From: Paracidovorax konjaci
Lineage (GTDB): Bacteria; Pseudomonadota; Gammaproteobacteria; Burkholderiales; Burkholderiaceae_C
Reading direction: 5' to 3'
Assembly (NCBI RefSeq): GCF_900112675.1
Contig: NZ_FOMQ01000013.1
Span: 1-64,000, forward strand
DNA: 64,000 bases
The translations under genes and the position numbers were made by a program. Below the pieces are notes generated by a model, which was given only the letters and a program-made list of their open reading frames with translations, searched no databases and was not told the DNA's origin. Positions 1 to 10,059 of the stretch are shown piece after piece (the first letter of the stretch is position 1; each line of letters begins with the position of its first letter).

Positions 1-270
1 GAGCAACAGCAGATGCAGGCGATGCCACACTCCCACGGCCTGCCAGTCACGTAGACGCCGCCAGCAAGTCATGCCGCTGCCAAAGCCCAGTTCCTGGGGC
101 AACTCTTCCCAAGGGATGCCGGTGCGCAAAACGAACAGGATGCCGTTGAGGGCCATCTCGTCGCTCACCCGCGGGCGACCGCCCTTGGCCGAGGCGGCGA
201 CTACCGGCAACAGCGGCGCAACCTTCTTGAACAGTGCTGCGCTTATCTCTTTTTTCTTGTTTCGACTCAT
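1..270 (-). CDS. IS5-family transposase, N-terminal part (truncated by window edge)
   Basis: Ninety residues are readable, from the ATG at 268-270 to the window edge. The protein opens with a basic stretch (MSRNKKKEIS), then GGRPRVSDEMALNGILFVLR and GIPWEELPQELGFGSGMTCW. This is the usual DNA-binding N-terminal domain of IS5-family (DUF4096-type) transposases. The DDE catalytic domain would lie outside the window, so whether the element is intact or of the two-frame kind cannot be told. It is transcribed in the same direction as the hamB gene it interrupts. Confidence 0.8.
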   Translation of the reverse strand, partial: MSRNKKKEISAALFKKVAPLLPVVAASAKGGRPRVSDEMALNGILFVLRTGIPWEELPQELGFGSGMTCWRRLRDWQAVGVWHRLHLLLL

Positions 271-321
271 GCATCACCAAACGCTCTTCGCTCGATTTGC
301 GATGACATGGTTTTGTTAGCC
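1..321 (-). mobile_element. IS5-family-like insertion sequence, right part only
   Basis: The transposase start at 270 and about 50 bases beyond it belong to an insertion sequence that continues off the left edge of the window. The outer end is probably near 321, where the minus strand reads GGCTAACAAAACC. That boundary is an inference from where the hamB protein stops looking native; the other terminal inverted repeat is outside the window, so it cannot be paired. A short palindrome (CCGCTTTAAGCGG, 320-332) lies at the junction. Confidence 0.65.
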
Positions 322-2161
322 GCTTTAAGCGGGGGGCTTTGAAGCCAACCCATTGCCTAGCAAATTCGAGGAAACTTTCAAGCGCCTCGTCTGCGTCGTC
401 ACCGGACTTACCGCTCAGCGCCGCGCGCAGCTGTACTGCAAAGCTCGGCTGCATTCGGTACTGGTTGACTCTGAATGTGAGCTGCTTGGGACTGACGACG
501 CCGGCGAGCGCCCTCACCTTGAAATGACGCCAAGCCAAGTCGAAAACCGTAAGCATTTGGTCGTAGGTCGGATACCCCGTCCAAGAAAGCATGGGGGCCA
601 GCCTGTCAATGTTCTCTTCAATCTCCCGCGCTAGTTCGATCTGTCCCCAGGGTTCGATGCCGACGTTCTTTTTAATGGTCTCCAAAGAAAGCGAGTTCTG
701 TTCCCATATCTGCCGCATCCGACCTGCCACGCCCGGAGCGAGGTCGTTCTCATCCAGCTGAACGAGCAAGGAATCCGGCGCATCGTCGTTCTGCGTGAAA
801 ACAGGGACGTCGACGAACTCAAGCTTCTTTTCGGGCGGGTCGTTGAACAGATACACGTGCCCGACGTAGTGCTCCCACATGCGGCCGGAACGCCCTCGGA
901 TGTTGTTGAAGGTGAAGAAGTCGTACTTCTTGCGGTTGATGGTGTTGTCCGCCACAACCACGTTGCGTGCCGCAGTGTTCACGCCTTCAATGAGCGTAGA
1001 TGTACACACCAAGTAGCTGAGATGTCCGCCGTTAAACAGGCGCACTAGCATTTGGGCGATGGACCTCGGAAGCTTGCCGTGATGGATGCCGACCCCGGCC
1101 TTGAGTGCCTTCACTAAGCCCCATTTGGGGCTGTAGTTGGTGCTGAGCCAGTCGATGGCGCCTACCAATCCTGACTTGGCTTCGAAGCCCTTATGAACGT
1201 CCGAAACGGCCTTACCAAGGTTTCTTGCTCCCTTCACGGAGCCGCTGAAAACCAGCGTTGGTCCCGTAAGTAGCGGCACGAGCTTTTTCAGACGCGCCAC
1301 GTCGTCGCCCCCAGCAGGCACTAGGTGCGTATCGGACGCCACCGTACTGAACTCAGTCTTGATGAATGAGCAACGGTAGTTGGCACCGAACCCGTCGGGG
1401 AGTTCATTGATGTTTGGGCCGAGCATGTAGAACTGCTTGGCTTGCTTCACAAGGCGGTAGAACGCATGATTCAGCAGAACCGCGCGCTCATTTCCCTCGC
1501 CGGAATCTTCGATCTGTAGCTTGTAGAACTCGTCGATGACAAAGAAGTCGATCTGCTTGATGTGAGGGTTCTCGACCACGCGCTCTTGCGTGTGGACGAA
1601 GATGTTTTGCTCGGCAGGCTCTTGGCTCAGGTGCGTAATAACCTTGTACTGGCTGCGGAAACGCATCAGCCGCTTCCGGGTCTCGTCCACCAGCGCCAGC
1701 GTCGGTACGACAACGACGATGTTGCGGTGCCGCCTGCTGGCGACCACCGCGTCGATGATGAGGCTCTTCCCGAAACTCGTCGGCGCGCTCAGGATCACGC
1801 TGCGTCCCGCCATCAGCTCTCGGTACACCTCGGCTTGCTTGGTGGTAAAGATGATTCCCTCAGGCATCGCCTCGGGGCGATGCGTCTCTGTGGCAATCTG
1901 CGCGGCGACGCCAGAGACCGCTGCATCAACGTACGGAAAGAGCCCCACCTTGCGTAGCAGTGTCTGAACGATGGGTTCGTATGACGCGAACACTGCCTTG
2001 TGTTCAAGAACGCGGACCAAAAGCTCACGAGCTGACTGCAGTTGTTCCTCGTTCTCTGCGAGCGAGGTAAATGAAGAGAGCTGCGCTAGGAAGCGGAAGG
2101 CGTCTATCTTCTCGCGAAAACCGAGCGCGTCTAGCGTGCTCCGAAGTTCGCTGTAGCTCAT
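47..2161 (-). CDS. hamB: HamB-like superfamily II helicase of a Hachiman system, 3' end replaced by IS sequence
   Basis: Helicase partner of the HamA protein encoded just upstream. Visible motifs are Walker A (APTSFGKS, residues 126-133), a DEAH-like Walker B (DEFY, 210-213), SAT-like FSGS, motif V (TSTLIEGVN) and motif VI (IRGRSGR). The ATG overlaps the hamA stop as ATGA, so the pair is translationally coupled. The native reading frame runs to about 322. From there to the stop at 47 the frame reads through the insertion sequence on the same strand as the transposase but in another frame, adding about 91 basic, unrelated residues. HamB helicases are generally longer than the roughly 613 native residues left, so the C-terminal part is probably lost or lies beyond the element. 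Function is therefore doubtful. Family assignment rests on the helicase motifs plus the neighbouring DUF1837 gene. Confidence 0.8.
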   Translation of the reverse strand: MSYSELRSTLDALGFREKIDAFRFLAQLSSFTSLAENEEQLQSARELLVRVLEHKAVFASYEPIVQTLLRKVGLFPYVDAAVSGVAAQIATETHRPEAMPEGIIFTTKQAEVYRELMAGRSVILSAPTSFGKSLIIDAVVASRRHRNIVVVVPTLALVDETRKRLMRFRSQYKVITHLSQEPAEQNIFVHTQERVVENPHIKQIDFFVIDEFYKLQIEDSGEGNERAVLLNHAFYRLVKQAKQFYMLGPNINELPDGFGANYRCSFIKTEFSTVASDTHLVPAGGDDVARLKKLVPLLTGPTLVFSGSVKGARNLGKAVSDVHKGFEAKSGLVGAIDWLSTNYSPKWGLVKALKAGVGIHHGKLPRSIAQMLVRLFNGGHLSYLVCTSTLIEGVNTAARNVVVADNTINRKKYDFFTFNNIRGRSGRMWEHYVGHVYLFNDPPEKKLEFVDVPVFTQNDDAPDSLLVQLDENDLAPGVAGRMRQIWEQNSLSLETIKKNVGIEPWGQIELAREIEENIDRLAPMLSWTGYPTYDQMLTVFDLAWRHFKVRALAGVVSPKQLTFRVNQYRMQPSFAVQLRAALSGKSGDDADEALESFLEFARQWVGFKAPRLKRLTKPCHRKSSEERLVMHESKQEKRDKRSTVQEGCAAVAGSRRLGQGRSPAGERRDGPQRHPVRFAHRHPLGRVAPGTGLWQRHDLLAAST

Positions 2162-2994
2162 AGATCCTGAGCCGCCTGCAGGCGCTTGTTCAGTTGAGCC
2201 AGCAGGTCATCCTTGCTGGCCATCGGGAACAGGAACAGCTCGATGCGAACCTTGGTGACGCTGTTCTTGGCGACGAATTTCTTGTGGTTTGCCGTCAGCT
2301 CAGCCTCCAGCGCTGCCTTGTATTGTGCTGAGGCCTGATCGAAGTTCTTCACCGTCGAACTGTCGTACGTCAGCAGCACAGGCACCACGATGGCGGTTAC
2401 GACCTCATCGAGCGACCGGTTGCGATGAAGGAGGTCCTTCACCTTTTCCGTGCCATCCCATTTCGGGTCGAGCTTGTTGGTGATGAGTACGAATTCCTTC
2501 TTAAGATAGTCGTCTTGGAAGTGGGCCTCCAGCTCTGGCACAACATCTGCAATTGCCCGCGTAATGCTCTTGTAGAACTTGACTTCGCCAAGCCACAGTT
2601 CAAGGCCATTCGGTGTCGACAAGACGTGCACGGCGTCGAAACCTTTGACCGTGTTGTTGACGGAGTCCTTGAAGTAGATTTTGCTAATAGCGGACTGCGT
2701 CCCCACGGCCTCGCGCATCAATGCGTGAAGAATGAGCTCGCCGAACTCACCGCGTCGGTCGTATTTGTCGGTGTCGTAGACGATCTGGGCCGCCTTGCGG
2801 AGCTGGCTTACCAAGTTCGTGTCGTTGATGGATTCGCGCTCCGAAAAGGAGAGCGAGAACTCCGGCAACCATTCCATCAGGTAGCGTGAAAGCTGCTCGA
2901 CGCGCCATGCTCCAGACTCATACCCTGCACACACGCCGTGCAGTCTGGGCTGCAGAGTTAGCTGACGGCAATGGATACTGAAGAATGGAACCAT
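2158..2994 (-). CDS. hamA: HamA-like DUF1837 nuclease of a Hachiman anti-phage system
   Basis: 278 residues from the ATG at 2992-2994, preceded by AAAGGGAT; a TTG at 3048 would add 18 residues but has no better ribosome site. The N-terminal part has the family-like GVCAGYESGAWR. The centre has GFDAVHV (Asp120) followed by LELWLGEVKFYKS (Glu137, Lys139), which is a D...ExK nuclease signature of the PD-(D/E)XK type. An acidic GEFGEL lies before it. HamA with the helicase HamB forms the Hachiman defence system. The gene follows gyrB on the same strand and is visibly less G+C-rich than gyrB, which suggests acquisition. The nuclease core looks intact even though its partner is interrupted. Confidence 0.85.
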   Translation of the reverse strand: MVPFFSIHCRQLTLQPRLHGVCAGYESGAWRVEQLSRYLMEWLPEFSLSFSERESINDTNLVSQLRKAAQIVYDTDKYDRRGEFGELILHALMREAVGTQSAISKIYFKDSVNNTVKGFDAVHVLSTPNGLELWLGEVKFYKSITRAIADVVPELEAHFQDDYLKKEFVLITNKLDPKWDGTEKVKDLLHRNRSLDEVVTAIVVPVLLTYDSSTVKNFDQASAQYKAALEAELTANHKKFVAKNSVTKVRIELFLFPMASKDDLLAQLNKRLQAAQDL

Positions 2995-3050
2995 ATCCCT
3001 TTGCTGCCTCGCGTCGATAGCTAGTGAATACGCTGCGCAAAGAACCAAAG

Positions 3051-3087
3051 GTTTCGCATCTTATGGCTCGCCGTTTCGCGCCTTATG
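3051..3087 (+). repeat. Imperfect direct repeat upstream of hamA
   Basis: GTTTCGCATCTTATG (3051-3065) recurs as GTTTCGCGCCTTATG (3073-3087), with 13 of 15 bases identical and a 22-base period. It lies between the gyrB stop and the hamA start. It could be two half-turn-spaced operator sites for hamAB, or a scar of insertion next to gyrB. Confidence 0.5.
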
Positions 3088-3104
3088 CTTCGCTCTGCAC
3101 CCCC

Positions 3105-5783
<2,679 letters not shown>

Positions 5784-5803
5784 TCAAAAGAAGTCTTTGG
5801 GGC

Positions 5804-5852
5804 CTCATGTCGGCGGATTCATTGAATAGTTTGCTATAAAAATAGTAGCAAT
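5804..5852 (+). repeat. Interspersed hairpin repeat, copy a
   Basis: Between gyrB and dnaN. The unit reads CTCATGTCGGCGGATTCATT, then GAATAGTTTGCTAT, a short A/T loop, and TAGTAGCAAT. Its core, TTTGCTAT...ATAGCAAA in the family consensus, can fold as a hairpin. The same element recurs at 32870, 53777 and 62562, and reversed at 41288. Confidence 0.8.
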
Positions 5853-5878
5853 CCGATCCGGCGGAGGCCGCGCATGCG

Positions 5879-6997
5879 TCAGATGCGCATGGGCATCACG
5901 ACGTACTTGAAGCGGTCGTTTTCAGGAATGGACATCAGCGCCGAGCTGTTGCCGTCGGAGAGTTCGACCTGGACCATGTCCTGGTCCATGTTCGCGAGCG
6001 CGTCGATGAGGTAGGTCACGTTGAAGCCGATCTCGATCGTGTCGCCGCCGTAGTCGATGTCGAGCTCGTCCACGGCCTCTTCCTGCTCGGCGTTGTTCGA
6101 CGCCACGCGCAGCAGGCCGGGTTCCAGGTTCAGGCGCACGCCCTTGAACTTGTCGCTCGTCATGATGGCCGTGCGCTGCAGGCTGGCCAGCAGGGGCGCG
6201 CGGCCCAGCGTGATGCTGTTCTTGTGGTTCTTGGGGATCACGCGGTTGTAGTCGGGGAACTTGCCCTCCACCAGCTTGGTGACGAACTCCATGCCGCCGA
6301 AGGTGAACTTCGCCTGGTTGTTGGCGAACTGCATCTCGATGTGGGGCTGGTTCTCGCCGCCGGCGTCCGACAGCAGGCGCTGCAGCTCCAGCACCGTCTT
6401 GCGGGGCAGGATCACCTCCTGCTTGGGCACTTCGACGTCGAGCGTGGCGCTCGCGAAGGCGAGGCGGTGGCCGTCGGTGGCCACCAGCGAGAGCGTGTTG
6501 CCCTCGGCCACGAAGAGGATGCCGTTCAGGTAGTAGCGGATGTCCTGCACCGCCATCGCGAAGGAGACCTGGCCGAGCAGTTCCTTGAGCACCTTCTGCG
6601 GCACGCTGAAGGCGGGGCCGAACGCGGCCGATTCCTGCACCAGGGGGAAGTCCTCGGCCGGCAGCGACTGCAGCGTGAAACGGCTCTTGCCGCCCTTGAG
6701 CACCAGCTTGGACTGCTGCGATTCCAGGCTCACCGTCTGGTCGGCGGGCATGGTCTTCAGGATGTCGATGAGCTTGCGCGCGCCCACCGTGGTGGTGAAG
6801 TCGCCCGTGTCGCCTCCCAGTTCCGCGGTGGTGCGGATCTGGATCTCCAGGTCGCTCGTGGTGAGCTGCAGGGCGTTGCCGGTCTTGCGGATCAGCACGT
6901 TGGCCAGGATGGGCAGCGTATGGCGGCGCTCGACGATGCCCGAGACCGATTGCAGTACCGCGAGAACCTTGTCTTGTGTTGCCTTCAGGACGATCAT
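5879..6997 (-). CDS. dnaN: DNA polymerase III beta sliding clamp
   Basis: 372 residues, the normal length for a bacterial sliding clamp that tethers polymerase III to DNA. It starts MIVLKATQDKVLAVLQSVSG, with VERRHTLPILANVLI typical of domain 1. The C-terminus ends KYVVMPMRI, matching the conserved MPMRL-type tail that lines the partner-binding cleft. It lies between dnaA and gyrB on the same strand; the 154-base gap to dnaA and 143-base gap to gyrB leave room for separate promoters. Confidence 0.98.
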   Translation of the reverse strand: MIVLKATQDKVLAVLQSVSGIVERRHTLPILANVLIRKTGNALQLTTSDLEIQIRTTAELGGDTGDFTTTVGARKLIDILKTMPADQTVSLESQQSKLVLKGGKSRFTLQSLPAEDFPLVQESAAFGPAFSVPQKVLKELLGQVSFAMAVQDIRYYLNGILFVAEGNTLSLVATDGHRLAFASATLDVEVPKQEVILPRKTVLELQRLLSDAGGENQPHIEMQFANNQAKFTFGGMEFVTKLVEGKFPDYNRVIPKNHKNSITLGRAPLLASLQRTAIMTSDKFKGVRLNLEPGLLRVASNNAEQEEAVDELDIDYGGDTIEIGFNVTYLIDALANMDQDMVQVELSDGNSSALMSIPENDRFKYVVMPMRI

Positions 6998-7151
6998 GTC
7001 TTCAACCCCTAATGATTTTTGCGACGGTGCCAGGGCGGCGGGCGGCCGCGCGGGATCGGCCCTCGCCGGCCGCCCACGGCCAACCTGGCATTTTGCCTGC
7101 GAACCGGGGCATTTCCTGGGTGCGCGGGGGCATCGCCGGCACGGTACGCGC

Positions 7152-8573
7152 TCAGCCCTTGAGCGTCTGTTCCAGCACGTGCAGCTGCTGGTTCAGTTCG
7201 GTGAGCTGCTGGCGCTCGCCGGCGATCTTGCGCACCGCGTGCAGCACCGTCGTGTGGTCGCGTCCGCCGAAGAGCTCGCCGATCTCGGGCAGGCTCTTCT
7301 GCGTGAGTTCCTTGGCCAGGTACATGGCGATCTGGCGGGGCCGCGCGATCGAGGCCGGGCGCTTCTTGCTGTACATGTCGGCCACCTTGATCTTGTAGTA
7401 GTCGGCCACGGTCTTCTGGATGTTTTCCACACTGATCTGCCGGTTCTGGATCGACAGCAGGTCGCGCAGCGCCTCGCGCGCGAGCTGGATGGAGACTTCC
7501 TTCTGGTTGAAGCGCGAATAGGCCAGGATCTTGCGCAGCGCACCTTCGAGTTCGCGCACGTTGGAGCGCACGTTCTTGGCGACGAAGAACGCCACTTCCT
7601 CGGGCATCTCGGCGCTCTCGGCGCGGGCCTTGTTGATCAGGATCGCCACGCGCATCTCCAGCTCGGGCGGCTCGATGGTCACCGTGAGGCCCGAATCGAA
7701 GCGCGACACCAGCCGCTCGTGGATGTTCGCGAGGCCCTTCGGATAGGTGTCCGACGTCATCACGATGTGGCTCTTCTTGGCGAGCAGCGCCTCGAAGGCA
7801 TTGAAGAATTCTTCCTGGGTGCGGTCCTTGTTGGCGAAGAACTGCACATCGTCGATCAGCAGCAGATCGAGCGAATGGTAGTGGGCCTTGAATTCATCGA
7901 AAGTGCGGCGCTGGTAGGCCTTAACCACATCCGAGACGAACTGCTCGGCATGGATGTAGAGAACTTTCGCGTCGGGCTTGTCCTGCAGCAGCCGGTTGCC
8001 CACGGCATGCACCAGGTGGGTCTTGCCCAGGCCCACGCCGCCGTAGATGAAGAGCGGGTTGTACAGGTGGCCCGGCGAGCCGGCGACGTGCATGGCGGCC
8101 GAGCGCGCCATGCGGTTGGCCGTGCCTTCCACGAGGGTCTCGAACGTGAGCGCGGGATTGAGGCGCGAACGGAACGGCACCGCCGCGGGCTCTTCCGGAG
8201 CGGTGCCGCCGGACGAGGGTTCCGCAGCCATCGCCGTCTGTTGGCTGACGGGCCGAACCACCGTACGGGTAACGCTTTCCCGCTGAGCGAGCGCTAACTC
8301 CAGGGTCACGGGCTGGCCGTAGAGGCCTTCCAGCAGGGCCGTGATGCGGCCGGAGTACTGGGAGCGGATCCAGTCGAGCTTGAAGCGGTTGGCCACCAGC
8401 AGGGTGACCTTGGAGAAGTCGGGGGCGACCTGGGCGGCGAGGGGCTTGATCCAGGTGTTGAACTGCTGTTCGGGCAGGTCCTGCGCGAGCTGTTCCACGC
8501 AGGCTTGCCACAGCCCTTGGCCGGGATCGGCGCCGGCATCGAGGTCGGGGCTGTGGGAGGGTTCCTCGGTCAT
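7152..8573 (-). CDS. dnaA: Chromosomal replication initiator DnaA
   Basis: 473 residues. Domain I (about 1-90) starts with [21 protein letters not shown]. Domain II is a low-complexity linker. The AAA+ core has Walker A GGVGLGKT (178-185), Walker [11 protein letters not shown] and sensor regions. The C-terminal DNA-binding domain carries the DnaA-box recognition signature [11 protein letters not shown]. It starts next to the probable origin and is read away from rpmH, which is the common proteobacterial arrangement. Confidence 0.98.
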   Translation of the reverse strand: MTEEPSHSPDLDAGADPGQGLWQACVEQLAQDLPEQQFNTWIKPLAAQVAPDFSKVTLLVANRFKLDWIRSQYSGRITALLEGLYGQPVTLELALAQRESVTRTVVRPVSQQTAMAAEPSSGGTAPEEPAAVPFRSRLNPALTFETLVEGTANRMARSAAMHVAGSPGHLYNPLFIYGGVGLGKTHLVHAVGNRLLQDKPDAKVLYIHAEQFVSDVVKAYQRRTFDEFKAHYHSLDLLLIDDVQFFANKDRTQEEFFNAFEALLAKKSHIVMTSDTYPKGLANIHERLVSRFDSGLTVTIEPPELEMRVAILINKARAESAEMPEEVAFFVAKNVRSNVRELEGALRKILAYSRFNQKEVSIQLAREALRDLLSIQNRQISVENIQKTVADYYKIKVADMYSKKRPASIARPRQIAMYLAKELTQKSLPEIGELFGGRDHTTVLHAVRKIAGERQQLTELNQQLHVLEQTLKG

Positions 8574-8916
8574 GAAGTCGGTTTGTTGTTGTGGATAGGA
8601 GGAACGGATCAGGGCCGTAGATTGTAGCTTTTCAAGGGGTTATCCACAAGCTGGGCGGGGCGTTGGAAGGCCTGCTATAAACGCGCGTCCGTTCCCCAAG
8701 CATTGCCACCAGGAGCCAAGCCTGTGATAATCGCCGGTTTCCCTGAATGTGTTCAGGGCGATAAAGCCCGGGCGGCTCCTACCTTGCAAGGCCTTGAGAG
8801 CCCTGCGATGGGGAGCGCGTGCGGCTCGCACGGCCCGAGTGGTGGGCCATGCGACACGCGACGGGCCGGCCGATCGAAGCCGGGCCTGCAACCTAAGAAC
8901 CTTCCAGGAATCGATC
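8574..8916. other. dnaA-rpmH intergenic region, probable part of oriC
   Basis: This 343-base gap between divergent dnaA and rpmH holds one perfect DnaA box and one close variant (TGTGGATAG, 8590-8598). Promoter-like hexamers include TATAAA at 8676-8681 and GATAAT at 8726-8731 (plus strand), the latter a possible rpmH promoter. No long AT-rich melting region is obvious, so the rest of the origin may lie in the dnaA-dnaN gap or elsewhere nearby. Confidence 0.6.
8640..8648 (+). promoter_or_regulatory. DnaA box (perfect TTATCCACA)
   Basis: TTATCCACA matches the high-affinity DnaA box exactly and sits 67 bases from the dnaA start. It can serve both origin firing and dnaA autoregulation. Confidence 0.85.
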
Positions 8917-9051
8917 ATGAAACGTACCTACCAGCCTTCCAAGACGCGCCGTGCGCGCACCCACGGTTTCCTCGTGCGCATGAAGACGCGCGGCGGCCGT
9001 GCCGTCATCAACGCACGCCGCGCCAAGGGCCGCAAGCGTCTGGCCGTCTGA
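8917..9051 (+). CDS. rpmH: 50S ribosomal protein L34
   Basis: 44 residues, [20 protein letters not shown] onward, ending [11 protein letters not shown]; this is a full-length, strongly basic L34. The start is set by the conserved MKRTYQPS; a longer open frame upstream from 8749 is not conserved in style. It leads the rpmH-rnpA-yidD-yidC cluster read rightward from the origin. Confidence 0.98.
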   Translation: MKRTYQPSKTRRARTHGFLVRMKTRGGRAVINARRAKGRKRLAV

Positions 9052-9202
9052 TACGGCTTTGCCATCGGAAGAGGCGCCTGCGTTGCTTCGCCTGGCCGTG
9101 CTGCTGCACTGCCCGGAGCCCAGCGCCTTGCCCTCTTCCTGATCGCCGACCCGTATGAGGCCGCCACGGCGTCCGGCCCGCGCCGCGGGCGATGGGGGTT
9201 CC

Positions 9203-9766
9203 ATGCAACGGCTCAAGACCCGTCCGCAGTTCCAGGCCGCCATGGCCGGGGGAACCATTTCCCGGACTCCGCACTTCGCACTGCACCGCCTGCGCCTGGA
9301 TGCGGCCCCGGCCGACCCGGCTTCGGGCGCCGCCCTCCCGGCTCCGGCTCCATCGAACGCTTCCCCTGCTTCAGGGCCCGGCGCCTTGCCTTCGCGGCAA
9401 GGCCCGCAGGCCCTGTTTGCCATGGGCGGCGGCATTGCGGGCGATCCCTGGCTGGGGGCGATGGTGCCCAAGCGCTGGGCGCGCCGCGCGGTGACGCGCA
9501 ATGCCATCAAGCGGCAGATCTACGCCGTGGCCCCTGCTTTCGGGCCGCAGCTGGGAGCTGCCGCGCATGTGGTGCGGCTGCGTGCGGGGTTCGACCGCAA
9601 GCAGTTTCCCAGTGCCGTGTCGGAGGCGCTCAAGCAGGCGGTGCGCGCAGAGCTGCTGCAGCTTTTCGCCCAGGCCGTGCGCAAGCCCGGCAAGGCGCAG
9701 GCACCGGCCAGGCCCGCGGCGGATTTGCCGGCGGCGCAGCCGCTTTCGGAAACCTCCGGGCCGTGA
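9203..9766 (+). CDS. rnpA: Ribonuclease P protein component, with an extra insertion
   Basis: Protein subunit of RNase P that helps the catalytic RNA mature tRNA 5' ends. I take the ATG at 9203 (MQRLKTRPQFQAAMAG). The RNR signature is present as RRAVTRNAIKRQIYAV. The protein is 187 residues, against about 120 for most RnpA, because an Ala/Pro/Ser/Gly-rich stretch of roughly 40 residues separates the first strand (HFALHRLRLD) from LGAMVPKRWARRAV. A further Ala/Pro-rich tail follows. Its stop overlaps the yidD start. Confidence 0.93.
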   Translation: MQRLKTRPQFQAAMAGGTISRTPHFALHRLRLDAAPADPASGAALPAPAPSNASPASGPGALPSRQGPQALFAMGGGIAGDPWLGAMVPKRWARRAVTRNAIKRQIYAVAPAFGPQLGAAAHVVRLRAGFDRKQFPSAVSEALKQAVRAELLQLFAQAVRKPGKAQAPARPAADLPAAQPLSETSGP

Positions 9767-10059
9767 TGCGCACGCTGCTCATGGCGCTGGTGCGCGGCTA
9801 CCGCTTCTTCCTGAGCCCCTGGCTCGGGTCCGCGTGCCGTTTCGAGCCCACGTGCTCCGTCTATTCGCTGCAGGCTCTGGAGCGCCATGGCGCTGCGGCC
9901 GGCAGCTATCTCACTTTGCGGCGCCTCGCGCGTTGCCATCCCTGGTGCGATGGCGGCCACGATCCGGTGCCGGACCAGCCGCCGCGCCTTTTCTCGCGGC
10001 TGACGGGCACCCCCGCGACCGAGACCCCCACTCCTTCCTCTCCAAAGAAGTCTTCATGA
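9766..10059 (+). CDS. yidD: Membrane protein insertion efficiency factor YidD
   Basis: 97 residues from the ATG that overlaps the rnpA stop (TGATG); a GTG one codon earlier is also possible. The family core is clear: YRFFLSPWLGSACRFEPTCS, YSLQALERHG and RRLARCHPWCDGGHDPVP, with conserved cysteines. YidD is a small amphipathic inner-membrane-associated protein that aids YidC-dependent insertion. It overlaps yidC by ATGA, so the three genes are coupled. Confidence 0.95.
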   Translation: MRTLLMALVRGYRFFLSPWLGSACRFEPTCSVYSLQALERHGAAAGSYLTLRRLARCHPWCDGGHDPVPDQPPRLFSRLTGTPATETPTPSSPKKSS

